A stretch of 64,000 nt of DNA from Ifrita kowaldi (GCA_013398055.1 VZRS01014230.1:269326-333325); one strand, 5' to 3'. Positions 1 to 12,967 are shown, counted from the first letter of the stretch. Program-made: numbers and translations. The notes: generated from the sequence alone by a model not told the origin.

Positions 1-676
1 GGTGACGGTGCAAGAAAGAAAGTGATCTTGTGTGGGAAGTGGTCCTGCCATTGGTGCTTCTCTTCTGCCTTCCACAAATATGAGTTTTCCTTGAAAAAAG
101 GAGCCTTGTCTTTCCCCAAAAGCCCCAAGACTCTCTGTCCTTGGCCAAGAGAACAAACAGGGAGTGATATCAGGCTACAGAGGCAGGGCAGTGAGCAGCT
201 CAGGAAGAAGAGAGCCTGCTGAGCCAAGACGAAAAGCTGCTTGGAGCAGGATGGAGGCTCCACCTGGGCTTTCCTTGCAAATAGGAGAGGCCATTCAGGC
301 AACTATTTTACTGTGATACTGCACACACTGGCTTCATTCTATAGAAAAACCTGTGGGATGGGGTGGGAGACTGTTCATCTTCAGTCCATCTTCCTTTTCC
401 AGCTCCTGCAAACAAATACCTTGCAAAACTCTCCAGCTGGAAGCAACTCTGTTGTTTACGAGGCCATGTGATTTCACCCCCGGAAACACTCACTGTGCCC
501 TCCTCTGCTCACAGCTGGACGGCTGCTAGAGGGCAGCGTCGACTCCTCGGTATTGGGGAGAGGCTCTCCAGGACAACAGCTCCTCTCTGGCCTCCATCGA
601 GATTTCCACAGCTCTGCTCTCGTGTCTGAGTTCCTACAGGGCTTCCTTTCTCCTTCCCAGCTGCCTCCTCACCCGG

Positions 677-1504
677 GTGCCCCAAACGGGACGCAAGGCA
701 GCACTGTCACCTGAGCTGCTACCCTTCCTGCCTCTGCCTGCCCTCGGCCCCCAGGGCAGGCAGCACAGCCCCCTTCCACCTGGCATCCATGGCCACAGCT
801 CTGGGGCAGTTTCAGCCCACGGCCCCCGGGCTGCAGGGGGACAGCTGGAGCCAGGGGCTCTTCCCCATCACTCCTTTCCAGAAGCAGCCAGCCACGGAGA
901 GCCAAAGCCCGCAGTGGGGCAGCCCGCACGCTCGGTGCCTCAGGGGCACTGCTGCTCTGTCATTCGTACAGAGCCGTGGGGGAGCAGGCACACGCTGCCG
1001 TGGGCAGTGACTTGTCACCGCAAAGTCACTTGTCACTGGCTTCTCCAAAGGGTGAGGATCTCCTTTGCACTTCCATGTAAAACATGGGCTGTGCTCCGAA
1101 GGCGAAGAAGCTGCCGAAGCCAGCACACGCTCCCCGCGGTGCTGGGGCTGAAGGGAAGCGGGGCTCGGGGGAGCACAGCAGGGCGGGTGGGAGCCTTTCC
1201 TGGCAGCAAGGCTGTGCCCGCCCTGCGACTTCATTGCCAAAGCCCGCGGCCGTGTTCGCACCGTGTAGGATTCAAAGGGAACCACTTGAGGGCTGTAGAG
1301 GACTTCTACGCGCAGCTTCTCCCCGGCGGAGAAGGCCCTGTCGGCCGTACCTCACATTTTACCAGGGACTTAAGCAGCGGCAGTGAATATTCTTTTCTTG
1401 TCCAGTTTCGTACAAGAAAAACCTCCAGCAGAGGGAATACTTACTGGAATTGGAGTTGCTGGGCGCCTGCCCTACAAGGAACATCAGCCAGTAAAAGAGA
1501 CTAA
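677..1504 (+). other. GC-rich open stretch, 275 codons, probably not a gene
   Basis: An open frame from ATG at 677 to TAA at 1502-1504, in a GC-rich patch that is also open on the other strand over 812-1285. The translation is rich in Pro, Gly, Ser, Arg and His, has no domain, signal peptide or repeat that I recognise, and changes character along its length. Base composition (few AT-rich stop codons) is enough to explain it. CpGs cluster at about 1095-1350, so this could be an orphan CpG island or promoter. I do not call a gene. Confidence 0.2.
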
Positions 1505-4500
1505 ATTGGTGTAGGAAAATCTCAAGTTGAATATTGTGGGACTTTTAGCCACTGTCTGTGTTTTGTTTTCTAATTTAAAGCAAGGATATTTCTAGCAGCT
1601 CGTTTTGGATTTCTCTGCTCCCAGTTCTTCTCTCAGCAGCAGGAAAAGTCTCTATTCTTAAATTATTCTTTTGTCCTTCCTTTGAAAAATGAGGTGATTG
1701 GAAACGTGTGATAAAAATAGCATCAACACAAGAAAAATATATCAATAGACTTAATAGTGTGGCAATAGTAATACCTATTTCAAGCTCAGAAGGGATTATT
1801 GTGTCATCCAAACATTATGCTAAGCCTGGCAATTGCCTGATATCTGAATTACCTCTGCCAGGAAAAAACCCTTCACTTCTCTTTGCCTCATCACTCATGT
1901 CTTTCCTCTTAATTACCAAAATTTCATCTTATTTATAATTCCAGTTGGTCTGGATTAGCCAGTTAGCATTTGTCCTGTAGTGAAACACGTTCTTCCTTCC
2001 CTGGCAGGGCCCATCCATTGGCCAAGACAGCACATTGCTTGGAGTTGCCACAGGCTGTAGCACTGGCTCATCTCCAGCAGCATCCAGAAAACAGCGTGTG
2101 GCTCTGACAACCCGAGGGGCTCTGGACAATACAATAAAAATAAATTATATTGAAGTCAGGGCCATCCTCCTCTGGCCTGACTTTTTACTTCGGCCTGTGC
2201 CTGGTGTTCTGTCAGCTGGCTCTAGGCGTGAAGGGTCATCTAAGCCATAAAAAGTATTAATCACAGACTTCTGGAAAAAAAGTCAGGATGTCTGGCCACC
2301 ACATTTGTATTAGGCACACCAGGCGTGTTCTTACAAGCAGCCACCCCAAATTAAGCCTCTATCCTTTAAGTCATGTTCTGAGGCTTCTTCCTCCCAAGCC
2401 CTGACTTCATGTGCAAATGGGAGACATTTGTTTTGCTGGCACTTCAAGGGTGTGCTGACCTTTCCCTCCTGAAAGGAAAATCTTGATAAAATCACTAATT
2501 AATGACTGAGTTTGAATCATTTGTCCCAGATATGTGGATAAACAAAGAAGCTAAAGGTCTGGCTATTAAACAGGAAAGAAAGGTTTTTCTTCATAGAGCG
2601 AGCTGTTCAAATACCTAAAATGGTGGTAATTGATTTATATGCAATTATTGGAGTGCACAGAAGCAATTATAGCTGCCCTTTGAAGCCCAGTTCTACTGTG
2701 AGGCGTTTCTATGCAAAAAATTCCTTATTAGTTACCCACTGATGAAAAATGGTGGTAGAAGGATGGAATTTCTCTTCATTTAAACTTCATACCCAATTTT
2801 ACCCCTCTGGTCTCTGCTTTCTGTATCTTGAGAATAACAGGGCTGTTTACTCCAGACCTAACAAATCTAGCTGACAAACCACTGACAGGGAAGAGACTGC
2901 TGGAATGGGAGGGGATTTGATCACAGAACTGTAACACTGGCTGGTATTATTGAAACGAGATCTGCCAGAGTCCAGCCCAACTCATAGTCACCCAGGCTGT
3001 ATTCATACAGACAGCAGTCAGAGCACTAAATGCTATTTTAATCTGTAACTCCTGCAGATTGGTCTGGAACATCACTGAGATGTCCAGAGATCTCACAGAC
3101 TGACTATGAACCTCCATCACGTTTCAGGGTGCTCAGCCTTAATAGCTGAAAGAAACATTCTGGCTAACTTGGAGCTGAGCACATAAAAGGGAGGTGGGAA
3201 GAGAAGGAAATAAGAATGTCATGCTAAGGGAGGGTCCAGGACAGCTCTCGATGCCACCCTGGAGTGTTGTGTCCATGTGAACCCAGAGCAGAGTCCTGAG
3301 CACACTCAGCACAAGCTCAAGCTCCTCACTATGAGGTTTGGAAGACAGAAAGGGTCATGTCTGCTACATCATTGAAATGAGTCATGGGGATCAGTCCCTA
3401 TAAAATTCTCCTTTACCCTGTGGTACAGAAGAGCCTGTATCACATTCTGCAATTAAGAAAAAAGGGACAAAATCCAGGCAACCCCCTCTCCTGTGCCACC
3501 ATCCTTGGTGCAGCAGCTTCTCAGGCAGGATTCTTCTGTTTGTAGAGTATTGTGACAAAATCAAAAATCATTCACTGAGCTTTCACCACTGTGGAGGTAC
3601 AGAGAGTTGAAGCAGTGGGCCTCTATCTTTTATGAAGCTGAACAAAAATAAAATTAGTAACAATTATGCCCAGCTTCTCCAAGACAGAGCAGTCTGTATT
3701 CCCCATCTACAGCTACCAGCAAAGTGATTTGTCACCCAGTGTCTCAGGTTCAACACACTCCCAGTCTAACAGCAGATTTGCTTCACTTAGCTGTGGCTGA
3801 AACAGCTGAGCTGAGCTCCAGCCACTCCTGGGCTAAGCCAAACAGCCCCCACTTCACTCCAAACCCTTCCTGAAGATGCACTTGGGCACTGATTACAGGT
3901 TGTAGTGAAGGAGGCACAGGTACAGCTCCCTTCAGCATGTAGCTAAGGGATGGCACCTACGGCAAGAGACTGGGTAGAAAATGGAGACAGTCACCTCTTC
4001 ATCTGGCACAGCAGGATTTGCCAGAATTTGTTCAGCAGAGCCCACAGACTGAATTACAATTAGCTGCTAAGGCTCAAACAGTCAAAAATGCCCACCAGGA
4101 GACATCCTAACACACAAAACATACACTAACAGGAGCACCAGAACCCTTTACTACAAATCCTGAACCCTCTCCTCCCTCCCTCAGTACAAACCAGTCCACC
4201 TTTTCTTATATGCCCAACATTGTTGGGGAATACCTGGAGGGAGCACAGGGTAAATAGTGCAGTTTTAGCTGCCTCTGGGAGGGTGACACAGATTGTATAA
4301 ATGAGATGTCATTCCCCCATTTCAGAGAAGGAGAGATGAAGGATCATGTGGGAATTGTTGCCTATTCCTCAAATCCCACACTGGCCAATTCAAACAATTA
4401 AAAATACTTTTCACTGGCAGCAATGCAGTGACATTGAGTCTGTGATCTCTGGACAACCATAGGTCTGTGGACTACAACCATAACAACCCTAAAAAATAAG

Positions 4501-7500
4501 GCTTTGACAGTACATTTACATTTCATATGGAGGGGGTCCAAAAAGGATAAAAGGCTGAAAACCTGCAGGCTGGTGAAGTAGTTCTCTGCCAGCGAGGGAG
4601 GGGATAATCAGGGTTACAGTGAGGTATTGAAAAATATTCTAAAACACCTTCATCTTTCACAGCATCACCTTTCAGCAGTCCCCTGCCAATCTTTACCCAC
4701 ACAGAACTGGGGAGAGGGCTTTCTTTATAATACACTATTTTTAGTTGTTTATGTAGATGTGTTACAAATACTACTGGATTTTAAGCAAGTGTTCACCAGC
4801 CTCTTTGGCTGACACAAAGCTATCCTAAAAGCATTTCCATCTCTCACTTCATATAGTCAGGTTTGTAAGCTTGAACTCTCACATTCTCATCTGAATTTCT
4901 TGGACGTCTCTACGGAATTGTTCCACCACCTTTTTCCTCCTGTTGCCAATAAGTGCAGAATGACCTTCAGTTTTCACTCTGTTGCCAAAAGCAGTTTATT
5001 TAAAAAGTCAGAAAACAGAAAGAGTTTGCAATAAACTTCTGCATCTTTTTCACTAACACTGTGTGATCAACTATGTAAGTTCAATGAAGCTGACTCATCA
5101 TCGATGGCAAGGCTATACTGGAGCATTCCCAAGCTCAGGCCATGAAATAGTTAATGAGCTTGTCTCAAAACACTTTAAAAAAAGGAATCTTTCTGCTTTC
5201 TGAAAGTGGCGTTGGAATAGACCCAGACCATTTAAGTCACAAAATACTGAGGCACAGTAGTAATTATTCATGGTGAACCGTTACTTATTCGTCAGTAAAT
5301 CACCATTAAGGAAAGGTTAAGATTCCCTCATTTAAAATGAGAAGCAAGGGTTCTTGCCGTCCCCCTTTATCATCTTTGACTGTATATGAAAAATTATTAA
5401 CACGTGTATGCTTTCCCATCAAAATCTCCAGTAACATCAGGCAGCATGTGTAAAATACACCAGCAACAGAATGGAGTTTAGTGTATCTGAGGAACTCAGT
5501 GCAGGCTTTGTAAAATGAAATAGTTTGGAAGTCTGACCTCTATCCAACCAAACAGAACCCATTTCCTTTCAAAGGGACACATTTCTTTTAAGACAGAAAA
5601 ACTAAAAAGAATCAGCTTTAGTCCTTAGGGACAGACTCCTTATAAAAGGGCATCAAAAAAACCCAAAATATCTTGCTCAATTAGAAAAGCTTTTATTCTT
5701 GCAGATGGTTAAGATTATGATCTTCAGTGTTTCAGAGGAGAAAACAATTTCCCAAGGGTGTTTCTGAGCAAGACTGTTAGGTGATGTTTTCAGTGCCTGT
5801 GCTATTCAAGCTGGGGGAAACAACCCAACAAAAAGAGCCCACACAAGCACAAAGGAGATCAAAGATGCAGCCTCTCTAGATGGCAACCCCTGGGCTGCTC
5901 GGGTGCCCTCACTGCCTCCAGAGCGTGGAGAGGTTCTCCAGCGCTCCTCAGGAGTTACACAGAAGTCCTTTGTTTGGTCTGTGTTGTGGGAAAAGCTGTT
6001 GTTAGCTCCTTTCCAGGCTTATCAGACTTCCCATGCCAGGTACTCCTCAAATACAAATCCTCTGGCAGCAGTGTAGCCACACCTGGAAGAACAGTGATGC
6101 CAGATTTCTCTTTTTTCTTTCAGTGCAAGCTCCTGTAATCTGAACACCCCCCTTAAGGAACTACTGTAGGATGGAGGCTAAGTTGAAGAGACATCTGCAG
6201 CTGCTGCTCAGTCAGGATGATTCCTGGAGCCTGCCCCCAACTTCTTGCAAGCCCACAAAGAACCCTCCCAACCTGGCAGCATTGGGAATGAGCTGCCACT
6301 CCAGCCTTGGACCAGCCCAGCTCTGCTGGCACCCAGAGAGCTGCTTTTCCCACTGGTTTTAGACAAGGTCTAACCCAAGAAGGCCATTCATGCTCAGCTT
6401 CTGAGCACCACAGGACACCATCTGCAAGGCAGCAGAGCACCAAATGAGCAAAAACCACCGGCAGGTCAGATTTGTGGCCCTTCATGGCTACTTGGAATAA
6501 GAAGGTGAGGTCAGTGGGCAATCAGATCATTCAGGTTTGCAATGTCTATCCCAAAATCAATTCCTGAAAACCTCTTTTTTACTTTTTCTGAGCAAAATCT
6601 CACTGACACCTGTGAGACAGCTGACAGGATAGGCTATAAGGTCTTCAGTATTAGATCCCATTAATACACATTTGCCTACTGAGCTTATGAGATAAATAAA
6701 TCCTAAAAGAGGTGGGTTTGTTCCTCGGAAGAGACCCCTGCATTACCATCCCCCCCATCATTTGCCGGGCCTGCTGAAAGCACAAATCTCAGGTGCACAG
6801 CTCAGGTGAGAAAAGTGGGCACTGAGATTATTAGCACAGCATTGTCAAGCTGAAATATTCTGAGCAGCTGCCAAGACATGCTGCAAATTCACATGCTTGA
6901 AGTAGACGCTAAACAAACAAAAAAAAAATACAAGGCATCTCCACCTGAAATAACCCCCCAGCTGGTCTTGCCCAGGTAGTCTCAGATGCAGTAAGACACA
7001 AGCTCTGCTGGGAGCTAGCAGTGTGCAGCTCACAAATGCAAACTGGGAGGGTTGCCAAAGTGAAGAAGGCAGGACAGAGCTTACAGAGCACGACATTGTC
7101 CCATCATCAAAACCAGCAGCAGGGCAGGATTAACCTAATTTGTAGCTACCTTGGCTGGACAGGCTGCCCGTTGAGCCTCATACACGCTGTCGAGGAGCTG
7201 AGTGAAATAAACTACTGCAAAATTGTTCTTGAAAAATGCATTTCCTCAACAGCACTCAGCTATCAGATGCTGGAGGTGTTGTGGACGTTCATCCATGGTG
7301 GTTCCTTTCCATACAGCTTGTGGAGACCTTGGGCGGATTTTGGGGAGGAAAGAGGCAGCAGCAGTTACAGCTCTTGCCTTTAAAAGTAAAATTAAAACAT
7401 TTGCCAAAACAAATTATCTCAGTTTATTTCCAAAAGATTTTGCTTCACCTCTACACACTTCCCAGCATGCTGACTACAAATCTATGAAAAGTTAAATCTG

Positions 7501-8399
7501 GGATGAAGAACGAAAAAAATTGCTTTACCTCTCACACTATCTTTTAAAAGACAGAAGGCACAAGGATTTGTCACCACCTAGGGTAAAACCCCAGGCTGAT
7601 CCGTATGTGGATGCCGTTTCAAAAACAAACAATCCACTTGGGGCTGGCAGGGAGCCAGACTGCGGGATTGCCTTTGAAAACTTGCATCTCAATAGGAAAC
7701 CTCCTTCATAACTGTAACAATTTTCATCCCTTGACTTTGTAGCGTATTATCGCTCCTTTCTTTCCACTAAGTTACAGAAACAGACGGTACAAATGAAGGC
7801 AGAACAAGCACGGGTCGCTGTGGATAAAATACAGCATTTCAAAAGATTTAGAAAAGAAAAAAACTCGCTGCCCGTCTTAACTCCTGCCAAGAAACCATTT
7901 CAGAGGATGGAGGCACGGTGAAAGCCCCCTGAACGCCACGTCTCAACAGCAGTAACAACCACAGATCTCGGATCTATTGTGTAGCTTTATTTTTATAGGA
8001 CCTATCATAGACTCTTTTACATAACTTAAATGATTATCAAATAATCTCCTGTACACAATGAGACAGAGCCGCATTGCTTTCTGAGCTTTGACACATTCCT
8101 GGAAGAAATCCAACAGTCTGTAGGAATCACACGGCCGCAGTGGCTACAGTACATTTTTGTCCCCAACGTACACCATTAATTAACTTACGAATCGCTGTAA
8201 ATTGCCGTTTGCAAGATCCTGCAAGCCGTTGTTAAAATTTCAGGACACTGAGTTTTGGTAGCAGCATTTTCAACTTTGCTTCACTTTCTTGCCTTTGTGT
8301 CCTCAGCTGAACACCTGCCAGCACTTGTGACAAACGTGAGCCTGGGAAAAATGCTAAACGCACCTTAAGTGTTGACATGAGCTTTAGATTTAGACTGAA
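1505..8399. other. Intergenic, no gene seen
   Basis: No recognisable coding sequence, RNA gene or transposon. The stretch around 2480-2700 is AT-rich, unique and carries several TAATTA/CAATTA-type homeodomain motifs and an AACAAAG SOX-type motif, so it is a candidate conserved noncoding element. A minus-strand AATAAA lies at about 7987-7992, next to the GC-rich block at 8.4-8.75 kb. Confidence 0.5.
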
Positions 8400-8750
8400 A
8401 TCATTGACGACTGGTCCCCGCGGCCTCTGAGGAGCGCAGCCCCTGTTCCCACGTCGCCTACAGGTACAGCAACGCGTCTGCCTACAGCCAGCCAAGCCCT
8501 GGCCCCTAAGGAAGGAGGATGAAAGGGGGGCACCGGCCGCTACAAAAACACCTGAAGAAACCCAAAGTTTCACATTTTATTTGCAGCGTCGCCCAAACCG
8601 CAGGAGGAGGAGACTGGCAGTGCACAAGGGCGAAACCGGCGGGGGCCGTGGCCGCGGTTTCGGGTGCGGGACTCTCACATGCAGCGGGGTGTGCGGAGCC
8701 CCGTGCGGCCTCCGCGCCGCCCCAGCGGCCGCCCGCCCCCGCGGGGGGCT
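8400..8750. other. GC- and CpG-rich block left of the gap
   Basis: GC content climbs steadily towards the gap and CpGs are frequent (ccgcggttt, gcggcctccgcgccgcc). It looks like the flank of a CpG island that continues into the unsequenced part. No reading frame in it matches a family I know, including FAM181B, which is expected somewhere on this side of PRCP. Confidence 0.45.
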
Positions 8751-9687
8751 NNNNNNNNNNNNNNNNNNNNNNNNNNNNNNNNNNNNNNNNNNNNNNNNNN
8801 NNNNNNNNNNNNNNNNNNNNNNNNNNNNNNNNNNNNNNNNNNNNNNNNNNNNNNNNNNNNNNNNNNNNNNNNNNNNNNNNNNNNNNNNNNNNNNNNNNNN
8901 NNNNNNNNNNNNNNNNNNNNNNNNNNNNNNNNNNNNNNNNNNNNNNNNNNNNNNNNNNNNNNNNNNNNNNNNNNNNNNNNNNNNNNNNNNNNNNNNNNNN
9001 NNNNNNNNNNNNNNNNNNNNNNNNNNNNNNNNNNNNNNNNNNNNNNNNNNNNNNNNNNNNNNNNNNNNNNNNNNNNNNNNNNNNNNNNNNNNNNNNNNNN
9101 NNNNNNNNNNNNNNNNNNNNNNNNNNNNNNNNNNNNNNNNNNNNNNNNNNNNNNNNNNNNNNNNNNNNNNNNNNNNNNNNNNNNNNNNNNNNNNNNNNNN
9201 NNNNNNNNNNNNNNNNNNNNNNNNNNNNNNNNNNNNNNNNNNNNNNNNNNNNNNNNNNNNNNNNNNNNNNNNNNNNNNNNNNNNNNNNNNNNNNNNNNNN
9301 NNNNNNNNNNNNNNNNNNNNNNNNNNNNNNNNNNNNNNNNNNNNNNNNNNNNNNNNNNNNNNNNNNNNNNNNNNNNNNNNNNNNNNNNNNNNNNNNNNNN
9401 NNNNNNNNNNNNNNNNNNNNNNNNNNNNNNNNNNNNNNNNNNNNNNNNNNNNNNNNNNNNNNNNNNNNNNNNNNNNNNNNNNNNNNNNNNNNNNNNNNNN
9501 NNNNNNNNNNNNNNNNNNNNNNNNNNNNNNNNNNNNNNNNNNNNNNNNNNNNNNNNNNNNNNNNNNNNNNNNNNNNNNNNNNNNNNNNNNNNNNNNNNNN
9601 NNNNNNNNNNNNNNNNNNNNNNNNNNNNNNNNNNNNNNNNNNNNNNNNNNNNNNNNNNNNNNNNNNNNNNNNNNNNNNNNNNNNNNN
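8751..9687. other. Assembly gap (937 N)
   Basis: Unsequenced stretch flanked by GC-rich DNA on the left and a GC-rich tandem repeat on the right. Long open frames that appear to cross it are artefacts of reading N as amino acids. Confidence 0.99.
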
Positions 9688-9688
9688 C

Positions 9689-9778
9689 GGGACTTGGACA
9701 CACACCCCTGGGACAGATACGCAGCCCCGCGGGACAGGTGTGCACACGCACCCCGGGACAGATGCACCGGCATATCCT
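9689..9778. repeat. GC-rich minisatellite at the gap edge, 21-24 bp unit
   Basis: Four imperfect units are visible, each beginning GGGAC: 9689-9709, 9710-9730, 9731-9754 and 9755-9778. Three start GGGACAG; the last bases vary (CCCCT, CCCGC, ACCCC, ATCCT). The array runs directly into the N gap, so its true length is unknown. Confidence 0.8.
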
Positions 9779-10122
9779 GACCAAACACACACAGAGTCAC
9801 TCCGGAGCAGGTGCACAGCATCCTCCAGACCCCATCAGTCTTGTCCCCACCTCCTGCAGCTGCTCAGCTGGCAGAAAACATGTTCCTCTGTCTGGGGTCA
9901 GGCCCGGCGCTTGCACGGCTCTGGGTGCAAGGGCACGGGGACACGCTCTTGCTCTGACAGCCGCCAGGATATACACACTTAAATTGATTTGTAAAGGATG
10001 CTTCTTTCCAAGCTCATTGCTATGCACATTACACAGCATATTCTCTGTCTAGTCAAGTCCTAAGAAAATCCAGAGCTGTGATCCAGTAGAGATTTCAAAT
10101 GACTGGGATGCATTGAGTTAAA

Positions 10123-10236
10123 GTCACAGAATCATGGAGTGGTTTGGATAGGAAGGGACTTCAAAGATCAGCTATTCCAGCTCCCCTGCAGTGGCCAGGG
10201 ACACCTTGCACTAGACCACTTTGCCTATGGTGTTGC
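10123..10236 (-). mobile_element. CR1 3' fragment
   Basis: tcacagaatcatggagtggt, then ttggataggaagggacttca and gccagggacaccttgcacta: the reverse-complemented CR1 3' end, about 115 bp, truncated after ccactttgcc. Confidence 0.9.
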
Positions 10237-12730
10237 ACGGATTTAGTGAAGCAGCAGTATAAATCTTTCACGTGAAAGGTAGAAAAATTGGTGAAGTGGC
10301 TACTTAAAGTACTGGTAACAGCTCCTGAAGGAGCTGTCTTGTCTTTTTTATGGGGAAAAGATATTTTAATTTGCCTTCAGAAAACTCTTATGTTGATGCA
10401 GAACAACCCTTAACCCAGCTTCAGATTTATGTTCAGTGATTTTATATGTCCAAATTTGAATGAAGATCCATATCTGATTTGGGATGAAATAAGGTGAGTT
10501 TTCATGGTCTGCATCAATTCACTAGAAATGCAGCAGTTTTGTATTGGAAGGAAAAAACAGAAAGCAAAACTCCACAGAAGCAAAGCAAGACAGGTTCCTA
10601 GGACTGTAATTAGAGGTAAAATGGAAAAACCAGCCAAATTCACCTCACTGTGGTTTGAAACACTTGTTGAGTGCAAAGCAAGTATTGCAAGGAGAAAAGA
10701 GGAGAAAGCACATATTTCATGAGAGGAAAAGAAGGCTCAATATCCTCTGCAAAACAAGAATGCTGATTTTCTTGATCTCTCACCAGCACCTCAGCAGGTC
10801 TCAGCAGGGTCCCAGCGGCAGGCAGAACCTCACAGTCCCAGGCACAGCCTTTGCTCTGGTGCCGGCACATCTGGACCAGCTCTCCTTTGCAAAACTTGCT
10901 CAGCTGGAGTCTCCCAGAGTCTCTTTTTGGGGACTTGCTCTGAGTCCAACAGTGTAATTGAAGCAAAAAAAGCCCTGGTAGGCAGAGGAATATGGGAAGT
11001 TTATATATCTCTCCGTGTCAGAATGAGTATGTCTACATAGAAGGTGGATTTAAACTACTTAGCTCGAATACAACTGACAGGGATTAGCGACCCGAGCTGT
11101 TACCCTCAGGCCCTGTCAAGCCCTGTCAAGCTTTGCAGCCTGCTCCAAGCTCCCTTATTGATGGGGAAATGTAAAGAACAACATATATATCCCCTGTGTG
11201 CTCCACTAGATAGTTTTGCATCCCCTGTGAGGCCACTTAGAACTGCACATGGGTCTAGAAAACGGGGATCAGTGTCCTTCACGGGATGTGGAGACAGTCT
11301 GGGACTGTTTCTTATCTGAGCAACATGAAAGTTTTCAAATAGAGCGGCAACGAAGTTGTCCTGAAATTAGTATCCGCTTCAGCATTGTCGCAGCAATATT
11401 CTGTAGCCTGTCTAAAGGGTTTGTTAATGAGTCTGGGTGGTATTATATGCAGAGTGGCTAAATATCCGGTGGCTCAGATAAAAAAGAGCTGAAAGGCCCA
11501 GCTTCTCTTCTGTAAGGCTGAATTCATTCAATTAAACAGCTTTGAGAGCTCAGCTACGGTTTAGCGGGAGACTTTATTACCTCCTAAAACTTGGAGAGTA
11601 TTAAAACAATTGTCAGGCATGCAAAGGAAAGTTTGCATTCAGTTGTGCTAAGCAGCCGAATTTACATATTCCCAACCAGATCTGGAGATTTAGAAAGCCT
11701 TCATAATTGCATTAAACATGCTTATTCTCCGTGTTCTCTCAGGCAGAGCTGATTACCCCAAGTTGGGCAATGCCTGGAGGGAAATTTGCTAAGCCACATG
11801 ATGTCAACAACTTGTAAAGAAACTTAATTTTTCTTCAAGGAAATAGCAGTTTGGTTATTCCTGCAAAATATCTCTCTTTTCCAGCAGCTGTATGAGCCTG
11901 TTTGCCTTCTGCCTGTGCTCTTTCAGGATGCTGATGCTCAGCCCACTCGTGGTGACTCCTAGGCCCAGCTATCCACCTCATCTGAGTAGCAGGGTCTAAT
12001 GTCCAGGAAATGCTGGGATTAGACCCACAAAATAGCCCCAACCCCAGGCAAAATTTTGAACCAGATGTCCTTTTCCCTCCACTTTACCCCCAACAGACTG
12101 AGGGGAGTGAAGTGGCTGCAGAATTGCTTCCACCACCCCAAAACTTCATCCCACAGGAAAGCACTTGGTGCTCACTAAGGGTCTCCAGGGGTTCTACTGC
12201 TATTTTCTTACCCCTTTTGTGTAGGAAATTTATCTGGTTTTGATCATTTTCTTGCTTGTTATAGGGAGCAGCATCTCAACCGGCTCTGAGGGTTAAACCA
12301 AGGCTTCTGAGAGCAATGGCCTTGGCATCAAACTTGGCTTTTAGAGAACCAGGGCACAGTCACCCTGAGAATCAAAGTGGGTAAGGGCATGCCCTGATCA
12401 CTAATGCTTCTCTCTGGCCATAGATCTAGCCCTTCACAAGAAGAACAATTTGTTATCCTTGCAGACCAAGCTGGACAGAAAGGAGAGAGCAGTTTCCACG
12501 AGAAAGGAAGCCTTGCATGGTTGAAGGCCACAACACAGTGCCAGCACTTTGTGGAGCAGCTCCTCACTGGAGCCAGTTGCAGAAGCTCTGTGTGCCCTCC
12601 TGATGTTCATGGGGCCACCCATCTCAGTGTCCAACCCCAGGGTAAATCCTCTGCCACGCAGGGGCAGGATCCCACGGGGATTCAGCCTGAAGGGAAACAT
12701 CTCACACGCTGTGCCTCATCACTAAAAGGA
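10237..12730. other. Intergenic, no gene seen
   Basis: Unique sequence between two CR1 fragments. The part at about 11330-11730 is free of repeats, poor in open frames and rich in short TAAT/ATTA motifs, a composition often seen in developmental enhancers. The rest shows nothing specific. Confidence 0.45.
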
Positions 12731-12967
12731 AGTAGATTTGGGCTGATATAAGGAAGAAATGTTTTATGATGAGAGTGGTGAAACACTGGTACAAGCTGCC
12801 CAGAGAGGTGGTTGATTGATTCCCCATCCCTGGAAGTGTTCAAGGCCAGGTTGGATGAGGCATTGAGCAAGCTGGTCTAGCTGAAGATGTCCCTGCTGAC
12901 TGCAGGGAGGTTGGAACCAGATGATCTTTACAGTCCCTTCCAGCCCAAACTGCTCCATGATTTTATG
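12731..12967 (+). mobile_element. CR1 3' fragment
   Basis: ataaggaagaaatgttttat, then gtacaagctgcccagagagg, gaagtgttcaaggccaggtt and ccttccagcccaaactgctc, ending atgattttatgaa. About 235 bp of the CR1 3' end. Confidence 0.93.

Noticed and set aside
677..1504. 275-codon frame as a protein-coding gene
   Set aside because: No recognisable domain, the opposite strand is open too, and GC-rich composition explains the lack of stops.
6153..6521. 122-codon minus-strand frame
   Set aside because: No similarity to a known protein, no promoter or splice context, and the plus strand is also partly open.
8232..8750. 3' end of FAM181B on the minus strand
   Set aside because: Synteny makes it plausible, but none of the three minus-strand frames resembles the FAM181B C-terminus, so it is kept only as a hypothesis about the gap.
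8506..10052. Open frames of 370-490 codons in several frames on both strands
   Set aside because: They exist only because the 937 N are read as amino acids. The real sequence on either side has no family resemblance, and the right side is a minisatellite.
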